From positions 147,661,140-147,725,139 of the forward strand of contig CM043955.1 in assembly GCA_014529385.2 (NCBI GenBank): 64,000 bases of DNA, in the 5' to 3' direction. This stretch comes from Adiantum capillus-veneris (taxonomy: Eukaryota; Streptophyta; Polypodiopsida; Polypodiales; Pteridaceae). Below, in pieces: positions 19,669 to 32,547 of this stretch. Below the pieces are notes generated by a model that worked only from the letters and a program-made list of their open reading frames with translations, ran no database searches and was not told the origin of the DNA. Positions within the stretch are counted from its first letter, which is position 1. Each line of letters starts with the position of its first letter. Both the position numbers and the translations under genes were made by a program.

Positions 19669-20860
19669 TGGGAATTGCCTTGAAAAGAATTTTGGGCATT
19701 GTTTTTCCCCTTTGCATCACTTTTGTCTTTGCTTTTTCCATGGTCTAGGCATTCCTTCTAGCCCCTTGTTGGAAATTGATGCGTGAAGCAACCAAAGTGT
19801 GGTGGATTACTTCGGTGATAGAACCAGGCTATTGGGAGTTAACGTACTCAGCCATCTCTTCATGTAATACTGCACAAAATTGTTTCTTTTGCTCGGCAAA
19901 GGCTATCTTTTGAAAGACGGTAGCCTTGAGATGTAAATCCCAAAACTTGTCCACATATTTGTGGATAGACTCATGGGAGAGAAGCTTCAAACTTCTTCCT
20001 TTGGTAAGCACTTTGTTCTTTTCATCGCTTGCAAGGAGCTTCATGATGGAAATTTGTAAAGTTTTTCATGTCTTTGGGGCTTCCCCATTGCCACGAAGGC
20101 TAGCCCACCATTGACAATCTAATTTTTGGAAGTGCATGGCTACATGGCATATCTTGGAGGACTCCGTGAAGCCCTCGTCCCTAAAGGCCGCATCAAACTG
20201 TTGGATGAAGGCTAGTACTTTGTTGGTGGAACCAAAGGTGCAATAATAGGTGAGAAAAGAGATACTCTTTCCTCCCTTTTTGAACTTCTTGAGCTTTTGG
20301 GACCTTCACCAATGCAAGGTAAGATATGCGATGTCCTTTCCTCTTGTATTCTCTCGGAGAATAGCTATTACTTTTGTCGAAAGAGGAGGAAGGTGAAGAA
20401 GAAGGAGATAGAGGGTGACCTCTTTCTTGCCTTTTTCTTCCTTTGTTTTCTCTCTTCTATTTTGGAGTGACAAGGAGAAGGACTATGGGTTTACCATTTC
20501 CTCTTGGGAGGAGTTGGTGACCATCTAGACCGTCGTCTTCATGGAGCCACATCTTTAGAGGAACTTAGGGATTCGCTTCTTTCTCATTCTTTGAATTCCT
20601 CCTCTCTTATGGGAGACAGTCTTCTTTTGGGAGTCTCATCAAGAGGCCTCCTAAGCTTTCTCTCTTCTCATGGAGAGGAAGGGAAATCCCATAAGCACGA
20701 AGTCATTGAGTAACTTCGGCTTGCAAAGCAGGGTTGCCCATAGCTTGCTGCAACCTAGTAACAAGTAATTAACAAACATGGGGGCATCATCCTTAGCACC
20801 TTGATGTGAAAAATCAAAGTTATCAATGTTCATTCTACTCTCTTGGTTATTATCAGCCAT
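19669..20860 (-). pseudogene. G2 Gag, N-terminus and capsid
   Basis: The probable start is ATG at 20,860 (MADNNQESRMNIDNFDFS), followed in broken frames by a charged region including DGLDGHQLLPRGNGKP, then about 20,240-20,045 CTFGSTNKVLAFIQQFDA, SKICHVAMHFQKLDCQWW, typical retrotransposon gag capsid. 20,044-19,829 adds LLSHESIHKYVDKFWDLH and EEMAEYVNS. It ends in a basic linker (QRGKTMPKILFKAIP) exactly at the G3 LTR end. Stops and shifts are frequent. Sequence upstream of 20,860 should be G2 leader, but no LTR was identified. Confidence 0.75.
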
Positions 20861-21089
20861 GCTAATTAAACTTATGTATAGATTACTTTGTGCTTTGGTA
20901 CCCTCAAGAACCTCAGTCGTAGTGAGTTTTCTTTTTTCACATAGAGCTTGTTGTAGATATTTGCCACATAGCTTCTTACAGACCTTTGTAATGGTGAAAA
21001 GAGGTACATTAACTTCTCAAACCATGCAAGCAGTCATCAACAAGATGAATCTACAAAATGATGAGTTATAGAAGGTCTTAGTACTAGTA

Positions 21090-23650
21090 GAGCTACAATG
21101 AACAATTCCACATCAGAATATCAGAAAATACGTGTTCCAAAAGAGAAAGAGAGAATTGTTGCAGATTTTGAGGCATGTATGTGGTAATAGAAGCTACCAG
21201 GTTAACATTCAATGATACCATTATCCAGTAGTTCATCAATACTCTTGACTCGAACACAAACTTAGTCATCATCAATGGAAGGAATCTTCATATGATTGCT
21301 GTGTCTATTTTCCGCATTTTCAGGTTACTGTTTGATGTGAAACCCCATCCATGCACAATAGACACCATCAACAGTTTACTGAATGAAATTGCTTAGAGAA
21401 GGAAGAAACGCAAGGATGGGGGACATGACATCCCAATGTCAGCACTTGAGAACAAAGCAGTGTACAAGTTCATGGTAGAACCAATGAATCTTAAAAACAA
21501 CTTGACATATGTACCTAAAAACTTTTTTAGTACGCTTCTGGTCGGGACTAAAAACAGGGTAAAAGCATGTTAACATGACATGCTTTTTGTGCTAGTTAGC
21601 ATATTCAAATTAGCACATCTAACAAAACTTGGACGCACTGTAAAATTTTTACAAATAATATATGAAGGAAGTACATAAGGTTTTGAAGCAGTCTACCTTT
21701 GACAAGTACATATAGCAATCCCTAGTGGATAAATCTAATACGAAAGGCAACCTCACTTTGGATTTTGAAGATTTGCAAAACCTAGTGAATACAATAAAAG
21801 AAGATCTGGAAAAGAAGACGTTATTGTACACTGGCACCTTATCCAATCAGGCTCTCATTGAGCATCTCATACACGATGTACATGAGGATGAAGAATATGA
21901 ATACAAGGAGCATGATAACTAGGGTGGAGACTTTAGATTAGAAGAATGATGATGACAACCAACCCCCTCCACCTCTTCTAGCTCCAAGTTTGGCAATAGG
22001 GGGAAACCATCTCCGCCCCACATAAGGAGAATCTAAGGGTTCGACGAACTAATCAAATAATCAGGGACAAAATCAAGGTAATCATACCCAAGACCAACCA
22101 GAGGCTACCCTAGAGAAATCACTAGCATGTCAGCAATAGAGCAGGGCACTAATCAAATCCAAAAAAGAGAAGAATTTCTAGATCAAGTTTGATCCAGAGG
22201 TCAACCCAAACCTAGACTATTCTACTCAGTGTCTAAGTCTAAGAAAAAGTCTACCATAGGAGAAGGCCCTCTAGATCCAGAATTTCTTACATGATAATGA
22301 TGTGTATTTGGATCTTGACAGGTTCCAAATGCTTTTTGTGGGGGCAAACAGGATGATTTAACAAAGAAATATCATCAGATATCACAAATAGCCATCCTGT
22401 AGAGTACCCCCACACCCCAATAAAATATTGGCCAAAATTCTTGATACTTAAAGATGATAGGTTGGTGAACTCTCAGTCTCAACAACTGACTACAATGAAT
22501 GTTCAGATCTTGGGTATCCAAATGGAACTAGCCTTCTTATAAATGTATGACGGTCATGCCCTCTTTACAAAAATGTAGACTGTCAGGTAGCTATTGAATC
22601 ACAAGGTGATGATTCTTCCAGAGAATAATGTGTCTAGTAGTAGAGGTCCACACCAAAAATTGGAATGAGCCTCCGAGAATAGAAGACTGCACTGAAGAGC
22701 CTGTTTCAATTGGTTTGTGTCCTACAAAAAATGATGATGCAAGAGAACCAAATTGTTATGAATTACATTGAAGCAGTGCTTGATCCCATGGTGCTTTGCC
22801 AATGAAGGATGATGAACTTCCAAGGTTTTACACAGCCTTACACCCTAAATACAATGAACTAGTTTATCAAAACATATACATCCAAATAGTATATCAGATT
22901 AGAGAGTGGTATGAGCACAGTAAGGCTCTATGAGTAGCCTGAAAGAATGTGTTGAATGACACAAAATAGAAGATGTCACTCTCAAAACTAAAAGATGAGC
23001 TTATTAATTTTAGATGAATGATGATACAGTGGAGAATCCAGATCAATATGTTGATATAGTATACCAATGAGCTACTACAACTATAAGTGGAAGCTTTGAA
23101 GATCCCTGAGAAAGATCTTGCCAACAAAATAGACTCTGAACCCAATTTCAAAGAGACGGCTGAAATTGTTTATGAGGCTTGGATCAAGGCTAACTAGCCA
23201 GATCTAGTTGTTTGGATTTACATGATGTCAATCTATCACAAGTTGGCTAGAGCCATTGGCTAGTGCCAGATTGATCAGAGAAAAGAAGAGGCTTTATGAT
23301 CTTGACACAAAGACTTGGAACGCACTGGCAACCTACAAAGTTGATATGATGACGAACCACACATGGGGAGATAGAGTAGGAGGCCATTTATAGAATCGTC
23401 CAGAAGGAGAACACCTGCTCTAGTGTTCTAGAAAGTGTTCAACAAGGAACACTTCAGATTCCATGCCAAACAGTTCTAAAGATGACTCTGAAGAGAGCTC
23501 TAGATAAACAAAAGCGCAAACATTGATATCAATGTGCTATTTGGAGTTTTGGAAATACACCAAAATTCAAAGAAAGGAAAGGAGGATGTAGATGGTGGGA
23601 ATTGGCCTTATACATGCACTTGCACATAGTCAGATCTAGTATTCTCTAGC
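21090..23650 (+). pseudogene. Decayed coding-like DNA, family not recognised
   Basis: Plus-strand frames give long meaningful-looking stretches broken by stops, for example VKPHPCTIDTINSLLNEI (about 21,330-21,390), the open piece 21,725-21,922 (LDFEDLQNLVNTIKEDLE, EHLIHDVHEDEEYEYKEH), a Ser/Pro-rich run near 21,960 and KTWNALATYKVDMMTNHT near 23,310. Composition and read-through after single stops suggest an old polyprotein. I saw no RT, protease, integrase or zinc-knuckle motif and cannot name the family. Confidence 0.35.
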
Positions 23651-23767
23651 AATAATTATTGTAGTAAACATAACAGTGTACAGTCGATAAGAACCCAATT
23701 TGGGCACCTAGAGATAGGACCCGGTACTTCATTTTAAGTGTCGATCATTCCAAGAGCTACCTTGAGT

Positions 23768-23985
23768 CTTTGTAATCACTGAGCTATTGCTCCTTTTGTC
23801 ATCCAACTCTATTGTAATGAGCACTCAGTGCCAGCTATACTTTCCTTTCATAATGTGAATACATCAGCTCCAGTGCTTTGTAATCATTGAGCTATTGATC
23901 CTTTTTTCATCCATGTCTATCATAATGTACACTCAGTGCTAGCTATACTTTTGTTTTATTGTGAATGCATCAGCTCCTATACTTT
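23768..23985. repeat. Tandem repeat, two units of about 107 bp
   Basis: CTTTGTAATCACTGAGCTAT starts at 23,768 and recurs, slightly changed, at 23,876; a third partial copy starts near 23,982. Both units share CACTCAGTGC and CATCAGCTCC. Confidence 0.85.
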
Positions 23986-23999
23986 GTGCCTACTGTCCG

Positions 24000-24650
24000 A
24001 CTTTGTACTTTGAGTTGATTATATTTGATTTCTGGTGTTCATCTGAAGTCTAATTTGTTTCCCCTCTATCTGATTTGTTATTTGACTCTAAATCTCCAAC
24101 TTGGAATAGCTATCAAAAGTGACAGCTCATTCCAGTATCTCCATAAGATGATTTTTTATGTGGCTTCTTATCAAGTTTATGCAACCTTTTGCACAAATTA
24201 GGCATGCAATAATACTTGGAACTATCCTCTAGGAAAAAATCATCACAAAGATATGGGCATTCTACTGCACAATGATCATCCTCCAAACCCAAAGAACCTT
24301 TCTTCTTTTAGATCATTATTGTAATCACTATTTTAAAATATTGTATTCATGGTAAGCTTTTGGTTAGTGTACCATACCAACTCAAGACCAAATAATGTCA
24401 TGGCATGAAGAGATATGGATGCTTTACCAAGTTCCACACCATGCGTACTAAAAGGTTGCTTTAACTTGATCATGGCATTTCAATTTAGTGATGATTATAT
24501 GGCCCAAGAATAAAGTTGTAGAATATCTAGATATTAAAAAATCTAGAATTTCTCTATCAAATGGACATAGAGGAAAAGTCGGGTAGATAGCTTCTTAATT
24601 ACTAATTGTGGAAATTTCAAGTTAGGAAAAATTTGGCTTAGAAATTTTCA
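24000..24650. other. AT-rich region, nothing recognised
   Basis: No open frame of note and no motif on either strand. It may be the worn-out downstream part of copia element C2, since it follows that element's protease region on the minus strand, but no polymerase motif can be read. Confidence 0.4.
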
Positions 24651-25359
24651 AACTCCCCCATGTCTTGACTCTTTAGGTCACATCCTCAGCAACATTAAAT
24701 GAATTTCCTCCTCTTTTGAGAATTAGCAAAGACTTCATTTCTCTAATTCAAATTCCCGGCCAACTGGCCCTATTGATAACGTAATGGTTGTTCCCTATTC
24801 AAATTTGGAACATGACAATAATTGTGTTGATGCAACTAAAATTTTTATTTTGCTTCCCTCACCTACATGTGAGGCAAGAGTAGTCACATGTAAGGGTTCT
24901 TCAATTTCTATAAAAATCCCTTAAAGAATGTGGCACAAAATAATATAGACACTCTAAATTTCCTTTGTTGTCACCTCCACACAAAAAGTGACTAATTCCT
25001 TGAATCCCATCAAGAGGCCATTTCAAAAATGATTCTATGTACTAGCTATGTTTATCCTCTGCTATCTTTCACTATTAAAATTTGCCTAGCCACTTGTCCA
25101 TATTCACTCATTCAATCCTCCCATGGACAAGAACATGAGTTTAGAGGAGGATCACCAAAGTGTTAGGGGAATATCTGGCACCCTAATTTCCTATCTCTAG
25201 ACTTATCCTCTACAAAATGTACAGACTTTTCCTCTAGGAAACAACAACACACATAATCATAGAGCATGATGTCAGCCTTGAAATTTACACAACTTCTTGA
25301 GGAATTTTCCTTTTCCAAAAAGCTCAAAAGTCTAACTTTTTTTCAAGTAGCTAGTGCAT

Positions 25360-25440
25360 ATCTCAAAACCATTCTCCATGGTTGGTCATGTGAATTGATG
25401 CACTCAAATCCACATACCATAAATTATCCATAGTGTTCAA
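25360..25440 (-). pseudogene. C2 copia protease remnant
   Basis: The minus strand encodes LWYVDLSASIHMTNHGEWF. Copia proteases have W-x-[VIL]-D-S-G-A-[ST]-x-H-[MI]-T at this place, so the catalytic Asp is kept but Ser-Gly has become Leu-Ser. Only this short stretch is readable. Confidence 0.7.
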
Positions 25441-26029
25441 TATACATTGCATAACAGACAATCTATTTGGCTCATGCATATCTCTCCTAGTACCTACAAA
25501 GCTGTTTTGTTGACTTCTTTGTGGATAGTCATAGGCTCAAAGTGGTCTTGATTCTAGCATCCCCTACCATTATTCTACCTTGGGCGTTCCACTTTTCAAA
25601 AGTACCTATAATATGTGCGTTCAAGAGATATTCTAAGAACCCTCTATGCACACACTTCACCAAGAACTAAAAGACCCCTTTTCTTGCATAAGCCTGCAAA
25701 CTTCTAAACCTTTCATTTTTAAACCCCGCTTGTACATGTATTCTGTAACTTTTTGAAATATGAAAACCACCTCTAAGTGAACTCATGTGCTCCACTTACA
25801 TATTTTGAGGTTTTTCTTTGAAAGATTCCACAACCTCTTTGACCACCCTTGCCTCAAAAGTTTACTCTACCACTTCTACTCTACCTTTGATTTTCAAACA
25901 TACACTAATTTTCTTGATTCTGATTTCCACAACAACGGCCACCTCCTGGACCTACACCATGTTCTCTACCTCGTCCTTTGTTTGTTGTTGTAGAAGAACT
26001 TTTCAAAATTGCCTGTATTTTGGGAAAAT

Positions 26030-26500
26030 AAATCTACACTAATGTTCTTATCTTCCACAATTAGCAATGAACAAGATCTATAAAACATGAAATGTTTCCT
26101 AAGTATAAATAGCGTACTTGAAATACTTGTACATAGGCCCTAAACTATGCAACCATGCTTCCACCAATAATAATCATCAACCATAATACCAATCAATGCA
26201 AGGGATTCACATACGTCCTTTATCTTAAAGATATAATTAACCATTGAAAATACCATCTTCTTCACAGTGTTGAGCTCAATCTTCAAGTCTTGGCTTCCTT
26301 GCCTTATTATTGTTCATATCTAGTGTGATCAAATTATTCCATGCCTATTTAGGAGAATTGGCATCATGTATATGCCCAATCATGGTATTATCCACAGTAA
26401 TAGATAACTAGTACTACCCTTACGTGCTCCTTGATTCCAATCCTTGAATGCCTTCACTTTTGAGGGGCAGTATTCTCCACCTAACATTGGTGCATCTTCA
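26030..26500 (-). pseudogene. C2 copia Gag remnant
   Basis: In three alternating minus-strand frames I read PSKVKAFKDWNQGARKGS, ELNTVKKMVFSMVNYIFK, KIKDVCESLALIGIMVDD and RSCSLLIVEDKNISVD. This is the usual order of the copia gag (UBN2-type) domain. Downstream, to about 25,700, follows a Gly/Arg-rich and then Cys-containing tail, too broken to define. Confidence 0.7.
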
Positions 26501-26591
26501 TGTTCACCTTCAATGTTTTCTCAATAACCTTTAACCATTAGAAAATTGGTCATTTTGGACGTCTTAGCATGGAATTTGTTCTTGTCCAGCT

Positions 26592-26682
26592 TCTCGCATT
26601 GACAACACCATTTATTCCATCATTTTTAGATATGTTTGCAGAACATCAAAATGATGGAATAAATGGTGTTGTCAATGCGAGA
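26592..26682. repeat. Perfect 35-bp inverted repeat (hairpin)
   Basis: Arm 26,592-26,626 (begins TCTCGCATTGACAACACCAT) is exactly complementary to 26,648-26,682, with a 21-bp loop. It lies at the start of C2 gag on the minus strand. No transposon-like terminal structure or direct repeat surrounds it. Confidence 0.9.
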
Positions 26683-27070
26683 TGTTGGACAACAAACCAA
26701 AACTATTCTAGATCTATCACAAACTATGACCAAAATATGCATACATGCACCCAATACAACACACTACACTGCTATACAATAGTTGTGAAAATTGAAACAC
26801 CAACCGAGCTTCTTGCTATACCAAAATGGGAGATTTGAAAAAACATGAACCTTTGTGTTCTTGCCTGCAAATGAGCTATAACTCTAGAGGTGAAGGCCAA
26901 ATCATGTCAAAAATTTAATATCTGACTGCAAAATTTCAGTCCTAAGTAGTCTAAAGGTAGTACAAAATTTTGAGATGCATGATATCCCACAAAAGTTGCC
27001 AAAATCGGAGATTGTTATCAATGTCTCTCAAAAATTAAAAATTCGTAAATTTGAGTGTAGCCAGAACCAA

Positions 27071-27082
27071 GCTCTGATACTG
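27071..27082 (-). other. Degraded Met-tRNA primer-binding site of C2
   Basis: The minus strand reads CAGTATCAGAGCTTGG, differing from TGGTATCAGAGC at its first bases. The LTR should lie to the right (from about 27,083), but its outer end could not be located. Confidence 0.6.
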
Positions 27083-27441
27083 TGTCAAGAGATAAAGTAG
27101 GAGAGAGAAAGTGAGCTCTAACATACACATAAACACGCAACCAAGAGAGCACACAATGGAGGTGGAGGCACAAAGCTACTTATTCTTCTTCATTACTCAA
27201 AATTATGATAAGTTCTACCAAACACAAGCGGTACAGCACAATAAGAACTATGTACAATGGTCAATGTGTAGGTGAAAGTGAGTTATCTAGAAAGATATGT
27301 AGCCATCACTCTTGGTAGGTAGACCTCATTGTCCAATTGTAGTACCATTGGTGATGATCCTCATGCGAGTGATAATGTAGCCAAGAAGTCATCCAAGCAT
27401 ACCATGTGTTGAGCTTGATGTCTTGATAGACATTTCCCAAC

Positions 27442-27765
27442 TCTTGACTTTGTGATTCATTATTTGAGGTTAAATTCTCCATCAAGTACTCATAGCCAAT
27501 ATTAAATTTTGGTTTATTAATTTAAAAACTAAAGGAGAATAACAAAATCCAAGAGAAAAATAGAAAACACACACCAAACAATCACAAACCATCCCCTATT
27601 CTTCTTGACTTTGTGATTCGTCATTTGAAGTTTGATTCTCCATCAAGCACTCACAGCCAATATTAAATTTTAATTTATTAATTTTAAACTAAAGAAAAAT
27701 AACAAAATCCAGGAGAAAAATAGAAAACACGCACCAAAAAATCACAAACTATCCTAAAACTGGTA
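27442..27765. repeat. Tandem duplication, 162-bp unit
   Basis: CTTGACTTTGTGATTC starts at 27,442 and 27,604, and the following about 155 bp match closely (CTCCATCAAG, CCAATATTAAATTTT, AACAAAATCCA). Both copies are non-coding and AT-rich; they may belong to the C2 LTR region. Confidence 0.85.
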
Positions 27766-28059
27766 TGTGATCATGCTTTTGGTGGATTGCATCATGTTTA
27801 CACTATTTAGTTAAAAATAGCCAAAAATAAATACTATATACATATTTACACTCACACCTAGGGCTCATCTCTCTCATGTTTCCCCAGATCTCAATATTGG
27901 AGCTAATCTCATGGGAGCAAATGCAAAAAGTTTTGGAAAAACTTGAAGGAAAACAAAAGAATTTGTAGTTTGAGCTCTAAAGAAATGCCCATATCTCTCT
28001 TTTCTTGACCTAGCTTGGATTTGCATTCAAAATGCTTCCTCCCTCTAGGTGCCTACAAA

Positions 28060-29130
28060 TTATCCATATTTTCTTTAAATTTAAATATATACACATGCTC
28101 TGTTTGTATATTAGAAAAAGCTTTGGCTCTATGAAGTGCCATAGTACCTTCATGTACACATTGGAGGAGTTTGCTTATAATTATGCACATAATTTTAGAA
28201 TGCAATGAATTAAGTCTCTTACTACCAAGTATGTACTTTTGACACAAATAAGCAAAAGCATGCACTATACTAGACCCGGGTACACACATGGACTATGGTG
28301 GCTATTTATTGATGCCAAACAAATCCAAAGTTATAGTCATTCAGTGTAGGAATAAAACAAGTCATCTCATATTAAATAACATGTCAAAAAATCATCAATA
28401 TTCTAAAAATGGGTACTGTAATAGTCCTTAAATCATCCAAAGTATAAGCATATTTAGGCTTAAGAAATGCCTCCAAACATAGAATCCATAGAAGATATTC
28501 CACAAGTATGAGTATTTCATTGAGGATTCTACTTTGAAAACCTTGATCTAGGCAACTTTTTACTAATATAAAAAATAGAATATATTGTTCACATGTTAAA
28601 GATGCATACTATCTTTATAGATTAGAAAACTCCTAAGCTCTTCATGGCTCTACGAAGAGCTGTAGTGCCTACATGTAAAAAATGTAAAGGAGCTTGCTAA
28701 TAACTATATGCAAATAACTAAAGAATACAATGAATTGAGTGTCTTAATGTCAAATAGTACTTTTGATCTTGAAGAGAAACAATGTATTCTTGCACTATGG
28801 TAGATCCCGGGTACATATGGACTATGGTGGCTACCTATTGATGACAAACAAAACAAAAGTTGTAGCATCATTCGGTGCATGTGTAAAAAAAGTCATCTTG
28901 TATTAAATAACATGTCAAAACACTTGTATTAAATAACATGTCAAAACAAATCATTCAAAGTCCCAAAATGGATCTATCATTAAGTAGGCAATAGTCATTA
29001 AATAGTCCAAAAAAGCATATTTAAGCTTAAGAAACACCTCAAAACATTGTCAATCTCCATACAATAAATTCATCAAGTATGATATGTCATGGTGAAGATT
29101 CTATTTTGAAAAACTAGATCCAGTCATTGC
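28060..29130. repeat. Diverged direct duplication of about 500 bp
   Basis: Blocks 28,060-28,560 and 28,570-29,130 share ordered matches such as GGACTATGGTGGCTA, ATTAAATAACATGTCAAAA, AGCATATTTA and GATTCTA. The second contains an extra 27-bp duplication (TTGTATTAAATAACATGTCA repeated, 28,898-28,950). No coding potential. Confidence 0.75.
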
Positions 29131-30069
<939 letters not shown>

Positions 30070-30473
30070 GGGTGGTACCCATGTGAATAATAGTGGTGTA
30101 GGTAATTAAAATAAGCGGTACCCAATCTAATTTCTTTGGAAAAATATAAAGTTAAACAATGATCCTAAACAATCAATCTCGTAATACATCATTCAATAAA
30201 AGCTTAAATTATTGTGTACACTTACAACCATGGACTTCAGTAGTAGCCAAACAAACACACTCTCCTAAAAATGAATTGAGAAACCTTTCAAGACAGGGCT
30301 ATCATTCATTCAAAAGATGATAGCTAGCATTTACTTATAATAAGTACCCACACAGTCCTATATATGGTGCTTTCGTTTTTCTCTTACTTTGTATAGACCT
30401 TGTTATCTCACTTTCACTAGTGCTTCCATGTTCCTCCCATTGTGTATTTTCGATGTGATCTTACTTTCAATAG

Positions 30474-30950
30474 GTGGACATGGTTGACAACAAGATTCTA
30501 GCTATAATAGAGGGCGAGAAGGGTTTTGAAATCCAAATGACTTGTATCCATGGGATCACCATTCTCTCAACTTCCTTCCTATCATCCTATTTTAATTTTA
30601 AAGAAGATACTTTGAATATGCATCAATTTGTAGATGCTAGGGGCCAAGGCCTTCTCTTTGAGATTTCAAGCACTACAAGACAAGTTGGATAGGAGTACAT
30701 CTTGGATGTCCAATTTGGAAAAAGGTTCATTACTTCAAGGGATAGTAGTATTTTTCCAAGTACCCAACAATCTCCGTATGCAAAGAGTGTTGTTCACTTG
30801 ATATCTGGACTACCTACTAACAATGCACTTACTGTTGCATACAAATTGGTTATCTCAATCAAACAAGTTACTAAAGTCCCCAAGAGATATAAGTTATATC
30901 ATGGGGATGCTCTGTGGGAAAACATTCATATTCTCAAAGTAAGATCATAG
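30474..30950 (+). pseudogene. Two adjoining open pieces, unknown
   Basis: 30,474-30,692 (MVDNKILAIIEGEKGFEI, CIHGITILSTSFLSSYF) and, after one stop, 30,702-30,950 in the same frame (MDVQFGKRFITSRDSSIF, PYAKSVVHLISGLPTNN). Together about 155 codons with one internal stop. No family recognised. Being in frame with each other, they may be one decayed gene or element ORF. Evidence is weak. Confidence 0.3.
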
Positions 30951-31166
30951 ATCTTAAAAATGATATTGCTACTTAAATTAGTATCCCTAGTGTCGCTAGG
31001 GTTGCTCATGAGAACGGTTGTTATGAATTAAGAGACTAAAATAATCATTTTGAATTATGTGCATGACTATAGTGTTTTTATGTGTACTTCTATAAAGAAA
31101 TAAGCTCGGCACAGCCTATAATCTCCTTGCTATCTTTCTCTTAAGGAAAACTCCCTCCTTTCATTG

Positions 31167-31262
31167 TTAAATTTTGTTGAATCTAAAAGTAAGTATTAGA
31201 TTCTATGACAAAGTGCAACAAATTTTGTTGAATCTAAAAGTAAGTATTAGATTCTATGACCA
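31167..31262. repeat. Tandem duplication, 54-bp unit
   Basis: AATTTTGTTGAATCTAAAAG and the next bases up to TTCTATGAC occur at about 31,167 and 31,221, nearly identical. Confidence 0.85.
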
Positions 31263-32534
31263 AGCAAAGGAGAAGCATTAGCACCATCTTGCTATAGAAG
31301 AATCAAAATCTCAAGTGATGAATTAAAAATACGATTGCAAATAATATGGTTGTATGATGATTGTTTTGAGTACACTTGGTCCAACAAATTTTCATTTATG
31401 GATTGTTGTCTCCATCACCCATAAAATGGGCGGTAGCAAAAAGGGACATCCCTTACCTTCAATGACATCCAAAATATTTTGAGTATAGGAGTGTCTCTTT
31501 ATGGCGGGTTAGAGGAAAAGAGTACAAAAGCATCTTCTAAAAGGGCACACTAACAAAATCTAGACTTGAGTTTAGGGAAATAAAAAATGTTTTCTATAGA
31601 AAGACCATCTATGAAAAGTAAGATGGATGAGGTTCTGCAAACACATGTCATTTTAGAAAAGGGATTTTGTTGAGTTTGTTGTGTGCACATATGGCTCAAG
31701 GAGGAAAGGACTCCCTACAATGTGACAACCTATGTGTTTCCTTCTTGTTCTTGTAAAGATTTTTTTGTAGGTCACACAAATCATAATCATTTTTTTGTAG
31801 GCCCAATAAACACATTTATTGTGTCTTCTTACCTCGTTATTGAACTCAAAAATTAATAAACTTGTTCACCAAGCTTCTTTAAAAAAAGAGGAGCTCCACA
31901 CCATGTTATCTAGAGTGGAAAACCCAACTAGAGTGCATCATACTTTTTAAGCATTGAATTTCAAAATATTCCAAACTAAATATCTGATCATATTTTTTAT
32001 GCTCTGAACTATAAATTTTGAAAAGAGGATTAAACAGCACTACAATAAGAGTATAATGATCTCAATAGATCTTTGTCTATGTTTTCTCATCTTATAAGAA
32101 AAAAACTCTACTCTTTGATAGATATTCTACCAAACGTTGCCTCCATTTGGATACCTAATGTGGCAATGTGGCAAATGATAGTGGAGATACCTAATGGCAT
32201 TGTTCATAACCCTCTACATATCTATCAACATTTGTTTTTATTGATGGCCAATACACCTCCAACCATTTGAGCCTTTTAAAGTCTGATCTTTTGCAAAATG
32301 TCGACTTGTTACTATTTTATGATCTTGTCCCAACAAGTAGAAGTTTTGTTCCTATAGTTTTATAAATAAATGAAATATTCCCTCGAAACTCTTTCTATAC
32401 AACCATCCTGCCAAAAATTGCACATAGAAACTTGCTTTATGACTTCAGGGGTTAGTGAAATTGGAACTTTTATATCAAATGTCTTCATCTTCTCCCAGTT
32501 GTGTATGCATCCTTGCAACCCTAATTCCAACAAT
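31263..32534. other. AT-rich DNA upstream of copia C3, probably including its 5' LTR
   Basis: No coding signal. The C3 LTR should end at 32,532 (CCAACA followed by two bases and the primer site), but its start could not be set because similarity to the 3' LTR region at 36,525 is not clear by eye. Confidence 0.4.
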
Positions 32535-32547
32535 TGGTATCAGAGTA
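32535..32547 (+). other. Primer-binding site of copia C3
   Basis: TGGTATCAGAGTAGG, the plant copia Met-tRNA site with C-to-T and later changes. It shows plus orientation and that internal sequence starts here. Confidence 0.75.

Larger units (their letters stand above)
3037..20860 (-). mobile_element. Gypsy element G2, split by nested insertions
   Basis: Minus-strand Ty3/gypsy element. The gag start and capsid are at 20,860-19,669; the Asn-rich linker, zinc knuckle, protease, RT, RNase H and integrase N-terminus run from 5,430 down to 3,037. The two halves fit as one gag: the right half stops in the basic linker exactly where the G3 LTR begins (19,668), and the left half resumes in the linker before the knuckle. 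Everything between is G3 (with G4 inside it) plus a 430-bp microsatellite-rich piece. The integrase core and G2's own LTRs were not found. That both halves are one element is inference from order, strand and domain continuity. Confidence 0.65.
24651..27083 (-). mobile_element. Old copia element C2 (gag and protease relic)
   Basis: Minus-strand order: degraded Met-tRNA primer site (27,071-27,082), gag pieces (26,500-26,030), protease remnant (about 25,440-25,360), then unreadable sequence. Stops occur every few codons, so this is much older than C3 and C4. No integrase, RT or LTR pair could be placed. Confidence 0.6.

Noticed and set aside
30474-30950. Candidate host gene
   Set aside because: Two short in-frame pieces with a stop between them, no splice context or domain recognised; kept only as a low-confidence unknown.
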